Shown piece by piece: positions 17,421 to 25,844 of a DNA stretch of 64,000 bases. The notes under the pieces were generated by a model. That model worked only from the letters and a program-made list of their open reading frames with translations. It was not told where the DNA came from and made no database searches. The first letter of the stretch is position 1; every line of letters starts with the position of its first letter. Source of the DNA: Arthrobacter cryoconiti (GTDB taxonomy: Bacteria > Actinomycetota > Actinomycetes > Actinomycetales > Micrococcaceae); NCBI RefSeq assembly GCF_020905375.1, contig NZ_JAJJBU010000017.1, positions 93,095 to 157,094 of the forward strand, read 5' to 3'. The position numbers and the translations under genes were made by a program.

Positions 17421-18026
17421 CTAGTGCTGATCTCCTACGAAGCATCGCCCGGAGGCCAAGACTGGTAAGACGACGACGGAGGCTACGCCGCTGCGCACTT
17501 GTCCGATGATGCATTGATTGGCTATTACCGAAGCAGCCTCAATAGCATCCACGGCCAGCCCGGTGGGCGTCTTGTCGATGGAAAGCTCCAACGTTTGCTG
17601 GGCCGCTCCGGCTTCCAACATGGCAGCTTTCATTTGATCCCGTGTAGGAGCTTTGGCGGTACGGCCGAGGTTATCCAAGGACGTCTGTACCTTGGCGGCT
17701 AACACCTCAGCTTCCGACGGCGGCTGCGTGGGCTCCGCTGCCCCTGTACTGGCCGCGGCCCCCGAATCCACAGACGTACCCGTGGAGGCTCCGCCGGATG
17801 GAGCGCCATTCTGTGATGGTGCGACGGATGAACAGCCAGTCGTGACCAATGCTGCGGCAAGTCCCAATGCGGCGAAGGCCTGCCGAAGGCCCGCTTGGCG
17901 TTTGGGTAGCCGTCGCCCACTGAGTGGGCCTGGCAACTGGGGAACATGTTGTCGGCTGGACCCGCTCTGCAGTCTGGAGTGGCTCAGCGGACTGGGCCCA
18001 CCGGGTCTCAGGTAGTTTGAAGTCAC
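17421..18026 (-). CDS. Putative lipoprotein
   Basis: 201 aa. A hydrophobic stretch (AFAALGLAAALVTTGCSS) ends in a lipobox-like TTGC around residue 65, followed by a Ser/Gly/Thr-rich linker and a small soluble domain (AAKVQTSLDNLGRT to the C-terminus). The 45 residues before the hydrophobic stretch are long for a signal n-region, so the true start may lie downstream, although I see no clear alternative ATG/GTG. Function is unknown. It lies between ettA and ssb on the same strand. Confidence 0.6.
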   Translation of the reverse strand: MTSNYLRPGGPSPLSHSRLQSGSSRQHVPQLPGPLSGRRLPKRQAGLRQAFAALGLAAALVTTGCSSVAPSQNGAPSGGASTGTSVDSGAAASTGAAEPTQPPSEAEVLAAKVQTSLDNLGRTAKAPTRDQMKAAMLEAGAAQQTLELSIDKTPTGLAVDAIEAASVIANQCIIGQVRSGVASVVVLPVLASGRCFVGDQH

Positions 18027-18068
18027 ATGATTAGTCTGCCACGGTGAGGACGTCCTTCAGTGTCGGAA

Positions 18069-18647
18069 TCAGAAAGGCACAGGTTCTTTGTTCAGTTCAC
18101 CGGTCCCTGTGTCCACTGATTCTCCATCCACGACGACTACGCCTCGTTGATCAGTGTCAAAGTCTTGATCCCCAGAGTCATCATCGTCGGGAAGCGTGTC
18201 CGTGACTGAGTCTGGATCCGGGTCTGGACCGTCTCCTTGCTGGTGTTGATCGGCAGAATCGTGTGAAGAATCAGCGCTCACTCGTTGACTTCCTGTTCGG
18301 GAGTACAGGGCGGACCCAAACTGGAGGTCCGGGCCGATGCTCTCGGCATCGATTTCTACGCTGATGCCTGGGCTCCCGTCTTTGCGAAGATAGGTGACCA
18401 GATGCAACCGGCCCACCACGATGATGCGATCGCCTTTGTGGATGCTCGATGCACTGTTTTGCGCCAGTGAACGGAAGACGTTGACGCGGAACCAGTTGGT
18501 GTCGCCGTCAGACCAAGCGTTGTTGACCGGATCTTGCCGGCGATGGGTTGATCCCATTCGGAAGTTGCCAACCACGAAGCCGGTCTGGGTGTTTCGAAGC
18601 TCTACGCCGGAACACGCGAAACCTCGAATGGTGAGGAAGTTTGCCAT
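18069..18647 (-). CDS. ssb: Single-stranded DNA-binding protein
   Basis: 192 aa. The N-terminal OB-fold covers about residues 1-110 (GNFRMGSTHRRQDP, WFRVNVFRSLAQNSASSIHKGDRIIVVGRL). An acidic disordered tail follows and ends EPVPF, equivalent to the DDIPF protein-interaction tip of SSB. The start was placed at MANFLTIRGFACSG with an AAAGG site upstream. It protects single-stranded DNA and recruits repair and replication proteins. Its divergence from house-keeping SSB suggests a second paralogue, an SsbB-like protein, but this cannot be settled from the window. Confidence 0.88.
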   Translation of the reverse strand: MANFLTIRGFACSGVELRNTQTGFVVGNFRMGSTHRRQDPVNNAWSDGDTNWFRVNVFRSLAQNSASSIHKGDRIIVVGRLHLVTYLRKDGSPGISVEIDAESIGPDLQFGSALYSRTGSQRVSADSSHDSADQHQQGDGPDPDPDSVTDTLPDDDDSGDQDFDTDQRGVVVVDGESVDTGTGELNKEPVPF

Positions 18648-18832
18648 GAGACTGCCTTTCACTAGGCCGCTGGTGCGGCGTTGTTTGCTTCCTTCTAGCA
18701 AACGCCGGATAGCAGGCTTCAAACAGGACGAATTCCGGTTTTGTGGACAACGTAGCGGGGACGTGAAGCTGTGGAGGAGGATATACGCGGACAAACCCGA
18801 TAATTTAGTGGTGGCTTGCTTCGGCGAGCCGC

Positions 18833-18875
18833 GCCTCTGTAGCTCAGCGGATAGAGCAGGAGCCTTCTAATCTCT
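18833..18875 (+). other. attL: 5' fragment of tRNA-Arg(TCT)
   Basis: The 43 bases equal the first 43 bases of the complete tRNA-Arg at 29830-29872, except T at 18838 against G at 29835. The fragment ends just past the anticodon loop and then changes to unrelated sequence, so it cannot make a tRNA. It marks the left boundary of the integrated segment. Confidence 0.88.
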
Positions 18876-19594
18876 ACGGATGATTCGCGTCTACAGCATC
18901 CAACCATCGAACTTCCATACAGATAAAGGGATCCAAGGAATTCGCGGACCTAAATCGGTAAATAGAAATTCCTTGGAATTCCAAGTTATTCCATTGATTT
19001 CCACCCAAGTTGGACAGTCTTTGGACAGTTAACTCATGGTGGGGTGTCTCTCTTCATGGGTAGAAAGTTGGAACGGATCGGACTCTGTCCGGTCCCTCCC
19101 AAAATTGAGATGGCAAGCTCATGGTTCTCGGGCGATCTGCCCCTATGGGTGTCAACATCAATGGCACAGACGCTTGGCGTAAGGTACGCAAATAGTAAGA
19201 CTTCGGAGACGGTTCAAATCGTGTGAAGTCGAAGGCAAACTCCAGCGATCTTCATCACCACTGAATCAAACAAAGCTCATTTGACGATGCGCCACTGCTG
19301 GCCCTTACGCTCCGTGTTCCGAGTGCCTCAAGACCCTAAGCGAACGGCCTAACTGTTCAGCGTTGGGGCGATTTTTTCCGAGAAGAGCCCGCTATCAAGA
19401 CGTGCGCCCCCGGTAGATTCTTGGCTGGGCGCTACACCGCGCGGCGCATCTTCGAAGGATCGCAACCAAGATAGGCTGTTAAGCGGCGGAATCGTTTACC
19501 GAGCCCTACTCATGAGAGTTCCTGAGTCCAGTGGGCACCCTACAGACCGCCCATTGAACGTTAGCGATTGACCATGACACAAGGAAGGGCTGAG
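18876..19594. other. Left end of integrative element, no gene found
   Basis: I find no supported gene in these 719 bases. They hold an inverted repeat CCAAGGAATT (18934-18943) / AATTCCTTGG (18967-18976) and the arm-like repeats at 19012-19029. Sites of this kind are typical of the recombinase-binding end of an element. Confidence 0.6.
19012..19029. promoter_or_regulatory. Left arm-type integrase sites (2 x GGACAGT)
   Basis: GGACAGT occurs at 19012-19018 and 19023-19029, 11 bases apart. The same heptamer occurs four times next to the integrase at the other end of the element (29745-29817), also once with an 11-base period. This is the layout of arm sites of lambda-like tyrosine integrases. 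Confidence 0.65.
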
Positions 19595-20155
19595 ATGGGC
19601 AACCCAATCGAGATTGACGATGCCATTGTCCTGTTGCTTGGGACTGCAACGCACGGTGCGACCAGCGGGGAAATACGCGGGATTACGCGACTGGAAAAGT
19701 TGATCTTCCTCCTTGAGCGAGAAACCTCCAGTAAGGATTGGCTCCAGCAGGACGCGGGTTTTGAAGCCTACAATTTCGGGCCCTTCTCTCAGAAGATATA
19801 CCAAGCAGTTGATACATTGGCCGCTGCTCAGTTGATCGAAGATTCGTCTTCCCTCGCCCCCGACACCATGGACTCGTGGGAAGAGAGAGAGGTCATCGGA
19901 CCCAATAGCGGTTCGCCCGGCGACAGGATCAACCCGTACACGACGCGCGACTTCCACTTAACCGAACGCGGTTGGCGCTACTTCAATGCACTGAAGCAAG
20001 AGCTGACGCCGGAGGCGATGGTTGAACTTCAGAATTTTAAGCGCCAGTTCGCGTTCCTACCACTTCGCCAACTAATTCGCTATGTCTATTCGCGGTATGA
20101 AGAGTTCACAACCAAGTCCCTGATTCGCGACGAAGTCCTGGGGACTGGCGGATGA
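19595..20155 (+). CDS. Cassette gene A: Panacea/YwgA-like protein
   Basis: 186 aa, soluble. It reads as a helical winged-helix-like domain (TRLEKLIFLLERE near 30-42, NFGPFSQKIYQAVDTLAAAQLIED near 60-83) and a later FHLTERGWRYFNALKQEL. The KLxFLLE plus FGPFSxxIY pattern resembles the YwgA/DUF4065 (Panacea) group, whose members act as antitoxin-like or adaptor modules; this is a resemblance, not an assignment. The start was placed at 19595 because AAGGAAGG lies 6 bases upstream. It is the first gene of a four-gene cassette; its stop overlaps gene B by 4 bases (ATGA). Confidence 0.65.
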   Translation: MGNPIEIDDAIVLLLGTATHGATSGEIRGITRLEKLIFLLERETSSKDWLQQDAGFEAYNFGPFSQKIYQAVDTLAAAQLIEDSSSLAPDTMDSWEEREVIGPNSGSPGDRINPYTTRDFHLTERGWRYFNALKQELTPEAMVELQNFKRQFAFLPLRQLIRYVYSRYEEFTTKSLIRDEVLGTGG

Positions 20156-20766
20156 CCGAAGTGCTCGCAATCGTGGCCGATCGGGCAACTACGCCTGATA
20201 CAACTATTGTTGCAGGGGTAGGAATTGTCTTACTTATCGCAGGAATCACAGGCCTATGGGCCTCGGTCCACTTGCGTGGAAAGACCCACGACAGGCTTCG
20301 CGCCCCGATTGACGTGGCCTTCGAGGGACTGACCGAGCAGGCATTCATCGCACTTCGAGCACTGCAAGCCCACCTGAGCGACATACTGCCCGATCCAGAC
20401 AGTGAGTTTGACCCATTGGACATGATCGTAGATCCGTCAACGGTTGAACGACCCGCTCGACACAGCATTCGAGTTCTCAAAGAGCGTCACAAGATCCACA
20501 GGCAGTTCAACCTCTTGCTCGGGGTTTGCACATCGCTAATGTATGCGGCAGGAATCTTCGCCGCGTGTGTGCTTACTTCCACTTTGTTGTACCAATTTAA
20601 CTTCGCAAACCAGGATCTTTGGCAGACTTCCTTTTGGGTCACCGCCTTAATCGCAGTCGGCATATTCGCACTGTTTATTGCGTATACAGTCCTCGAATAC
20701 CGCATACAGGCTTCGATCGAGGACTCAAACCCTCTTCCCATTCGTGTTGGAGCGCCGTCGCGGTGA
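20152..20766 (+). CDS. Cassette gene B: three-span membrane protein
   Basis: 204 aa with a hydrophobic span at about 18-37, a cytosol-like central segment (residues 40-120, with RAPIDVAFEGLTEQAFIALRALQ), and two spans at about 122-145 and 158-182. No enzymatic motif is visible. Function is unknown. In defence cassettes small membrane proteins often act as effectors or anchors, which is possible here by context. The start overlaps gene A by 4 bases and the stop overlaps gene C by one base (TGATG). Confidence 0.65.
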   Translation: MTEVLAIVADRATTPDTTIVAGVGIVLLIAGITGLWASVHLRGKTHDRLRAPIDVAFEGLTEQAFIALRALQAHLSDILPDPDSEFDPLDMIVDPSTVERPARHSIRVLKERHKIHRQFNLLLGVCTSLMYAAGIFAACVLTSTLLYQFNFANQDLWQTSFWVTALIAVGIFALFIAYTVLEYRIQASIEDSNPLPIRVGAPSR

Positions 20767-21215
20767 TGGCCTTTGTTGATGACGATTTGGCTTTCGACAC
20801 TATGGGTGAGTCTCGAATGATGCCATACCTTGTTGATTGGTTGCGGAGCAAACGTTGGCTGCGTCCGGATTCGGTGGTCGTCCGCGAGTTCCCGATTAAC
20901 GGTCGGCGGGTCGACCTCTTGACCATGACTAGGTCAGGTGTACTTTCAGCGTTCGAACTAAAGCTCGGTGGCTTCGCCCGCGTACTGGAGCAAGCCACTT
21001 ACAACCGGCAGAACTTCGACAAGTCGTGGATAGTGATTGGAAATCATCCACGACCATCCAACGTGAATGAGGCTGCCCGATTTGGCATCGGAATAATTGT
21101 GGTCACGGGAACCAAGCCAAAGGTGCTCTTGCGCCCGGGCCCTCCCGACTTTGACTGGCAGTCACGCTACCGAGCACGCAAGCGGCTCATGGAGATTGGG
21201 GAGATTCATGTTTAA
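20766..21215 (+). CDS. Cassette gene C: PD-(D/E)XK nuclease-like protein
   Basis: 149 aa. The order strand-D-strand-ExK-helix with Q is visible: REFPINGRRVDLL puts D at 50, then SAFELKLGG gives E64-L-K66, and the following helix has Q76. This matches the catalytic core of small restriction-endonuclease-fold proteins. It probably cuts or binds DNA, but may be a regulatory nuclease fold. The start is inside gene B's stop codon, and the stop overlaps gene D by 8 bases (ATGTTTAA). Confidence 0.7.
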   Translation: MAFVDDDLAFDTMGESRMMPYLVDWLRSKRWLRPDSVVVREFPINGRRVDLLTMTRSGVLSAFELKLGGFARVLEQATYNRQNFDKSWIVIGNHPRPSNVNEAARFGIGIIVVTGTKPKVLLRPGPPDFDWQSRYRARKRLMEIGEIHV

Positions 21216-22431
21216 TCGGTTTCAGCACTTCTTGAGCTACGGTTCAACTGACCAACAGACTGTTCGTGAACTGTCGGAGTACTTCGATGGGCTAATAGTC
21301 CCCGGCACTATAGCGGCCTTCCAGGCAGAGGGAACTAAAGGCTTCGTCCTGACGCTATCGGCCCGGTCGAACGATCCATACGTCATTGACTCTCGTTTTC
21401 CACTTTTCCAAAACCGACTTCCCAGTCCAAAGAAGTCGCACCTCATGCTCGCCGACGTGATGGGAGTTCCCACCCTCGTCAACCGCCATGCAACTCCTCG
21501 ACCGACCGACTTCGACGATGAAATGGTCCAGACAATCGCACGGGCATGGGTCGACTTCAACGTCGGGTTCGAAAGCGTGCAGATGAAAACCTTCGATAAG
21601 TATGCTTCTCGGCTGAAAGAGCAGGTGCTTCCGCAGGACCGCCAAGATCCAGCATTTGTCTTGCCGCCATACACGATGGTAGGCGAAATATCAGACGGGT
21701 GGGCCGAGGTTTCTGAGAGCCTCTGGGCGGCGTCCTGCCAATATGCAGACACAAAAGGAGTCCGCTCAAAACTTCGTCGAGTTGTAGCCGCCAGTAGTTC
21801 GACTGTCTGGAACGAGCTTGCTTCAGCAGTAGACGACGAAGAAGTCGTCGCCTGGGTTAGTGGCCTCGATGAGTTCAAGGTGAATTCCGAGGCAGAACTA
21901 ATCGCCTACGGCCAGGCGTTGCAGAACTCGCAGTCCAGAGATCAGAGTGTGTTCGCCCTTTACGGAGGATTTCTTTCAGTACTGCTTTCCCGCCATGGGC
22001 TCAATGGCTCATCGCATGGCATCGGGTTTGGGGAGCACCGCGACTGGGTCGAACTCCCATCGTCCGGGGCACCGCCAGCTCGCTACTACGTGCCGAAGCT
22101 CCACAGGTACATCGGAGTAGACGTCGCGGAAATATTGTGGCGTCAGTTTCCTGAGCTCATTGCCTGTAGTTGCGGAGAGTGCGAAGGAGGATCACCGAGC
22201 GCTCTGGATTACCACGGATTAATGAAACACTCAGTACGAGCGCGGGCCGCCGAAATCGAGATGTGGCTGAATATGCCCACGGCTGCGGTTGTCGATCAGC
22301 TGACCACCGATTCTCAGAGTTTCAAGTCCGCAATTAGTCGCTTGTCGGCGCCGTCAAAGGTGATTCGACGAGCGGAGGACTCATATACACATTTGGGGAT
22401 GTGGGCGAGAGTCATGACGGTCCTAGACTAA
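21208..22431 (+). CDS. Cassette gene D: large protein with TGT-like zinc motif
   Basis: 407 aa. The N-terminus (YFDGLIVPGTIAAFQAEG, then YVIDSRFPLFQ) and the alternating strand/helix pattern are compatible with a barrel. Near the C-terminus CSCGEC (Cys at 320, 322, 325) is followed by His at 336 or 341. This recalls the CxCxxC...H zinc site of tRNA-guanine transglycosylases and the DpdA-like enzymes, although the Cys-to-His spacing is shorter. I propose a TGT-like base-exchange role with low certainty. An AGGAG-like site precedes the ATG. It is the last cassette gene and ends 18 bases before a convergent recombinase gene. Confidence 0.6.
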   Translation: MFNRFQHFLSYGSTDQQTVRELSEYFDGLIVPGTIAAFQAEGTKGFVLTLSARSNDPYVIDSRFPLFQNRLPSPKKSHLMLADVMGVPTLVNRHATPRPTDFDDEMVQTIARAWVDFNVGFESVQMKTFDKYASRLKEQVLPQDRQDPAFVLPPYTMVGEISDGWAEVSESLWAASCQYADTKGVRSKLRRVVAASSSTVWNELASAVDDEEVVAWVSGLDEFKVNSEAELIAYGQALQNSQSRDQSVFALYGGFLSVLLSRHGLNGSSHGIGFGEHRDWVELPSSGAPPARYYVPKLHRYIGVDVAEILWRQFPELIACSCGECEGGSPSALDYHGLMKHSVRARAAEIEMWLNMPTAAVVDQLTTDSQSFKSAISRLSAPSKVIRRAEDSYTHLGMWARVMTVLD

Positions 22432-22449
22432 AGAGGACCGCTCAGAGAG

Positions 22450-23379
22450 TCATGCCAGTACCCGTGCCACGGTGTAGCCTGCTGACTTTTCCAGCGTGTG
22501 CCGGGCGTGGTCGTACCGACGGGTCGTGCGTGGGTCGGCGTGACCCATGCTGTCCTGCACGTCGTGCAGTGTCGCCCCCGCGTCCAAAGCCAGTGTGGCG
22601 AACGCATGTCGCAGGCTGTGCGGACTGATCTTCCCTTCAATGCCCGCCTTGCGTGCCAACCGCTGGATGGTGCGGAACGCCTCTGACGGTGCCCACTGTT
22701 TGCCTGTTGCTGTGGTGAAGATGGGCAGGCCCACGCCTGCCTTCCCTGCCACCATTTCCCGCCCGGTCGTTTCCAAGTAAACGTTGAGCGCCTCCACAGC
22801 AGGGGCCGGAACGGCCACCTTGTCTGCCTCCCCACCTTTGCGCCGCACCTTCAGGGTTCGATGCCCTTTGTCGTGCCCGTAGTCCGCCGTCGTAGCGTTC
22901 AAGGCTTCACCGATCCGCACGCCGGTAAACAACTGGAGGGAGACCAGAGCATATGAACGTTCCCCGTCTGCCTTTGCGCTGGCCCGTAGTGCCCGCGCCT
23001 GGTCTTTTGTTAGCCCTGCGGTCTCGGTGTGGTCCGGGTTGATCTTGGGGCGCTTGACCAGCTCCACCGGGTTTCCCTGGGCCAGGTCAGCGGATACTGC
23101 GTAGCGGTAGAAGCTGGACAGGGCCGCGAGCTTTGCCGCGACTGTGGCCGGCGCCCCGTCAACTGCCAGAGCGTGCCGATACCCGTCCACGATGGGCCGC
23201 TTGATGGTCAGCAGGTCCATACCGTGTCCGTCCAGCCACACGCAGAAGTCCAGCATGGACCGGGTGTAAGCCCTGGCCGTGTTCGGTGATGTTTGGGCCA
23301 ACTGCCATGCAGCGATGAGTTGGCCATGCCGTGCCTGGTTCGGCGTCGAGCTGGTGATCGCTTCAAGTTCCATACTCAC
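22450..23379 (-). CDS. Tyrosine recombinase (XerC/D-like)
   Basis: 309 aa site-specific recombinase. The SAM-like N-terminal core-binding domain covers about residues 15-105. The catalytic domain has R155 (TGVRIGEAL), K181, H254 and R257 (SPHSLRHAF), H280 (MGH) and the nucleophile Y289 (TRRYDHA). All six catalytic positions are present, so it is probably active. It converges on the four-gene cassette. Its length and lack of an AP2-like arm-binding domain suggest a Xer-type or mobile-cassette recombinase rather than a phage integrase. Confidence 0.9.
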   Translation of the reverse strand: MSMELEAITSSTPNQARHGQLIAAWQLAQTSPNTARAYTRSMLDFCVWLDGHGMDLLTIKRPIVDGYRHALAVDGAPATVAAKLAALSSFYRYAVSADLAQGNPVELVKRPKINPDHTETAGLTKDQARALRASAKADGERSYALVSLQLFTGVRIGEALNATTADYGHDKGHRTLKVRRKGGEADKVAVPAPAVEALNVYLETTGREMVAGKAGVGLPIFTTATGKQWAPSEAFRTIQRLARKAGIEGKISPHSLRHAFATLALDAGATLHDVQDSMGHADPRTTRRYDHARHTLEKSAGYTVARVLA

Positions 23380-24544
23380 ATGATAACTGACATTATCGTG
23401 TGGCTACTTTGCAGCTTGACGCCCGCCCTCTGGGGTGAGTTTTCAGTCGTGCCGCACACATGAAGGGTATGACATTTCATATCCTGGCCATCGCGGCCGA
23501 CATTGCCAACTTGATCCTGACCATATGCGACACCCTTACCCTCCGACGGTCTCTCACTGACGCCCTGAATTACCTTCAAAATTGTGTCTTCCAACCCGCC
23601 AAGTCCGAACTCAGTTTCGACATGCGAATGAATGTAAATGAAACCATGGCTAGCATGGTGACCATATTTGCCTATCAACTCAGCAGTGCCCCTTCCGACA
23701 ACACTGCGTACCTCGTCGCCGCACTCCTTCTCTTTCGAACGTAGCCCGTCTATGTATTGGGGGTGGGTACCTACCCCCAATGCGAACAGTCGTACTCCCC
23801 GGTGGTCATAGCCGCCCAGGTCGCGAACGGGTTGAGAAGTTTTTCCGTCTCACAAGGCCTAGTATCCAAGCAGAGAATAGCCTCCCAAGTTCGAGAAGTC
23901 GGCGATCTCGGGTCTGTACGAGGGACTCGGTCAGACTTGCTTGGAGTGCATGAAGTCGAGTCTAAACACAGAGTCACTGCCACCGAACTAAAAGATGGCG
24001 GAAGCGCAACCTCCATCGTTTGCAGCTCTCCTTGTAGGAGATCGGGCAACGAAGTATCCAGCATGAATATGCCGAAGTATCAGGAACACGATATCCTCCG
24101 CTTATACCTGTCGGCCCAATGCCCCCCTAGCCTCAATGACGATGTTGTCCGTCCTCCCAGAAATACCACCTTGTCCAGGAGTGGCAGGATCCAAAGTTGC
24201 AACAGGCGGGACGGCGGACAATGGCGAGCCGAAGGTGTGCCCGACTTCGTTCATACTCTTACCCATAGCAAAGCAATGCGGATCACGACGGAGACGGTCT
24301 GTGAGCTGCGTCGTGGGATAGCTTCCGCATTGAGGCCCCCCCGAGCCGCCACATCACATTCACAGATTCAAGCCCTTTTTTCCTGCATGACGGCCTTGCT
24401 ATAGTGTCGTCACAATACCTCGTTTGTGGCACGCCACTGAAATACCAATACGACGCAGCCAAGGCAGTATTGATGCCTGTTACGTCCGGCCGTGCAGTCA
24501 CGAATTTGCCGCTTCACGTCAGCGCGACCAAGTAAAGGATCAAT
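23380..24544. other. Gene-poor stretch with a palindrome
   Basis: No gene is supported in these 1165 bases. Open frames on both strands lack ribosome sites and protein-like composition. The stretch holds the 26-base palindrome at 23756 and may be a remnant or a regulatory and recombination region for the recombinase at 22450. Confidence 0.4.
23756..23781. repeat. 26-base near-perfect palindrome
   Basis: ATTGGGGGTGGGTACC and its continuation TACCCCCAAT read almost identically on both strands, with a single mismatched pair. It lies 377 bases upstream of the recombinase start at 23379. Confidence 0.7.
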
Positions 24545-24715
24545 ATGGTTACCGCTCAAGAGCTACAGGCCCAGAGAACTCCCGCGGGCGGATGGACCCG
24601 AGAACAGCTCACGGAATGGGGCGTTCCTTGGCCACCGCCAAAGGGGTGGAAGGCCGCCCTTATCGCGAAAGCCCAAGCAACAACCGATGTTCAAGGCCCT
24701 CGAGTGGCTAAGTGA
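24545..24715 (+). CDS. Small protein with tryptophan/proline-rich motif
   Basis: 56 aa beginning MVTAQELQAQRTPAGG, with the segment WTREQLTEWGVPWPPPKGW in the middle. AAAGGAT lies 4 bases upstream of the ATG. Short proteins carrying a WTREQL.EWGVPWPPPKGW-like segment occur, as I recall, in actinobacterial phages and integrative elements. Function is unknown. The composition and start site support a real gene. Confidence 0.6.
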   Translation: MVTAQELQAQRTPAGGWTREQLTEWGVPWPPPKGWKAALIAKAQATTDVQGPRVAK

Positions 24716-24914
24716 CTTTCTTCTGTGCAGCAACTGCAGGTTCAGTAGTCCAGTGCCGCATTGCAGAATCCTGCGCGCCAGGCTCAGTAATCATCATGCC
24801 CACACAATCAGCAGGGGCTTTCCCGTTCAAACGATTACCGAGCGGGATGCGCGAACTTATGTCCAGCCATTCGTTCGCCGGCGACAACTGCTGTTCACTA
24901 GACTTTTTGCACAG

Positions 24915-25844
24915 CTACGACCCAAGTAACACCCACGCCGAAATGTATATCTCCCCAGTTTCAGCCGCATGACGTTTCTTCCGCTGTAGAAGTAGAGGGA
25001 GAGCTATGCGATTGTCCAGTATTGCGGCAAGATCACCCCCATCCATCAGTATCGTCTTATGACGCCCGGACCTGCCAAGCAGATCGGCAGCAGAGTCTTG
25101 GAATCCGTTCATGGAAAGAAAAAGCCCGAGGGTATTGTCGATCCGCCTGTCGACCTTTGACGCGAACTGAACGAGGTCGACAACCGGAGTTTTTTCGGCT
25201 TGCCACTTTGCCTCGAATATGTAGTCTGTTGAATCAAGGGTAAACGCACCATCGATTTGTTCTCCGTATAGTCCGAACGGTGCCCTAGCTTCAAGTTCAT
25301 AAAGATTGAACAGTCGGTTCATGATGCCTTCAAGGGCATAGCCTCGCGGTTGGGGCGCTAGCTGGTTCATGCCAGCGAACTCACCATTGAGTTCGCGAAG
25401 TGTTTCTGTGGTGTGCTGGCGAATGGAGTTCAGCTGCTTCTCCATCTCGCGCCGCCGATCTCTTTCTAATTTATCCGCCATTTGAGTTCGGTAGGGTGCA
25501 ACTATGGGCCGAAGCGCCTCCAGCGATCGGACGGCAGCTTGATATTTGGGCTCCCCGTCCTCGAGTGACTTGAGGGCAATTGGGTCCGGGATTTCCGCAG
25601 CCGCCAGCAGGAGCTGGATCAGGGTATCGCGATATAGATGCTGATCCTCGAAGAGCCGATTTACGAGGCTCGCAACTATGTCCCTCTTGGATACAGTCCG
25701 GTCGTCCCACCGATAGGAATTGATAAGGGCACGGTCTCCGGTAGCCGCGGAAAGAAAGTCTCGAAGATCTGTTTTGTACCAGTATGTAGTAGCTAGTGCC
25801 TCTTTGAGGAGTGCTAGCAAAGCTGGATTAACGCGCTGACTCAT
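24915..25844 (-). CDS. Restriction-endonuclease-fold protein
   Basis: 309 aa. The N-terminal 120 residues are helical (YWYKTDLRDFLSAATGD, then KRDIVASLVNRLFED), and a charged helix follows at 120-150. The C-terminal half carries a PD-(D/E)XK nuclease core: E172 (GYALEGIMNRLF), D198 (EQIDGAF), E211-A-K213 (FEAKWQ) and a later Q. All catalytic positions are present. It is a probable DNA nuclease, likely defensive or restriction-related, given its place in an integrative element. No methyltransferase is encoded nearby. Confidence 0.75.
   Translation of the reverse strand: MSQRVNPALLALLKEALATTYWYKTDLRDFLSAATGDRALINSYRWDDRTVSKRDIVASLVNRLFEDQHLYRDTLIQLLLAAAEIPDPIALKSLEDGEPKYQAAVRSLEALRPIVAPYRTQMADKLERDRRREMEKQLNSIRQHTTETLRELNGEFAGMNQLAPQPRGYALEGIMNRLFNLYELEARAPFGLYGEQIDGAFTLDSTDYIFEAKWQAEKTPVVDLVQFASKVDRRIDNTLGLFLSMNGFQDSAADLLGRSGRHKTILMDGGDLAAILDNRIALPLLLQRKKRHAAETGEIYISAWVLLGS

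Noticed and set aside
23460..23744. 94-codon hydrophobic plus-strand frame
   Set aside because: No ribosome site and an overlapping open frame on the other strand; could be real, but not supportable.
23757..24404. 215-codon plus-strand frame in the gene-poor stretch
   Set aside because: It begins inside the palindrome, lacks a ribosome site and has no domain. The opposite strand begins with similar residues only because of the palindrome.
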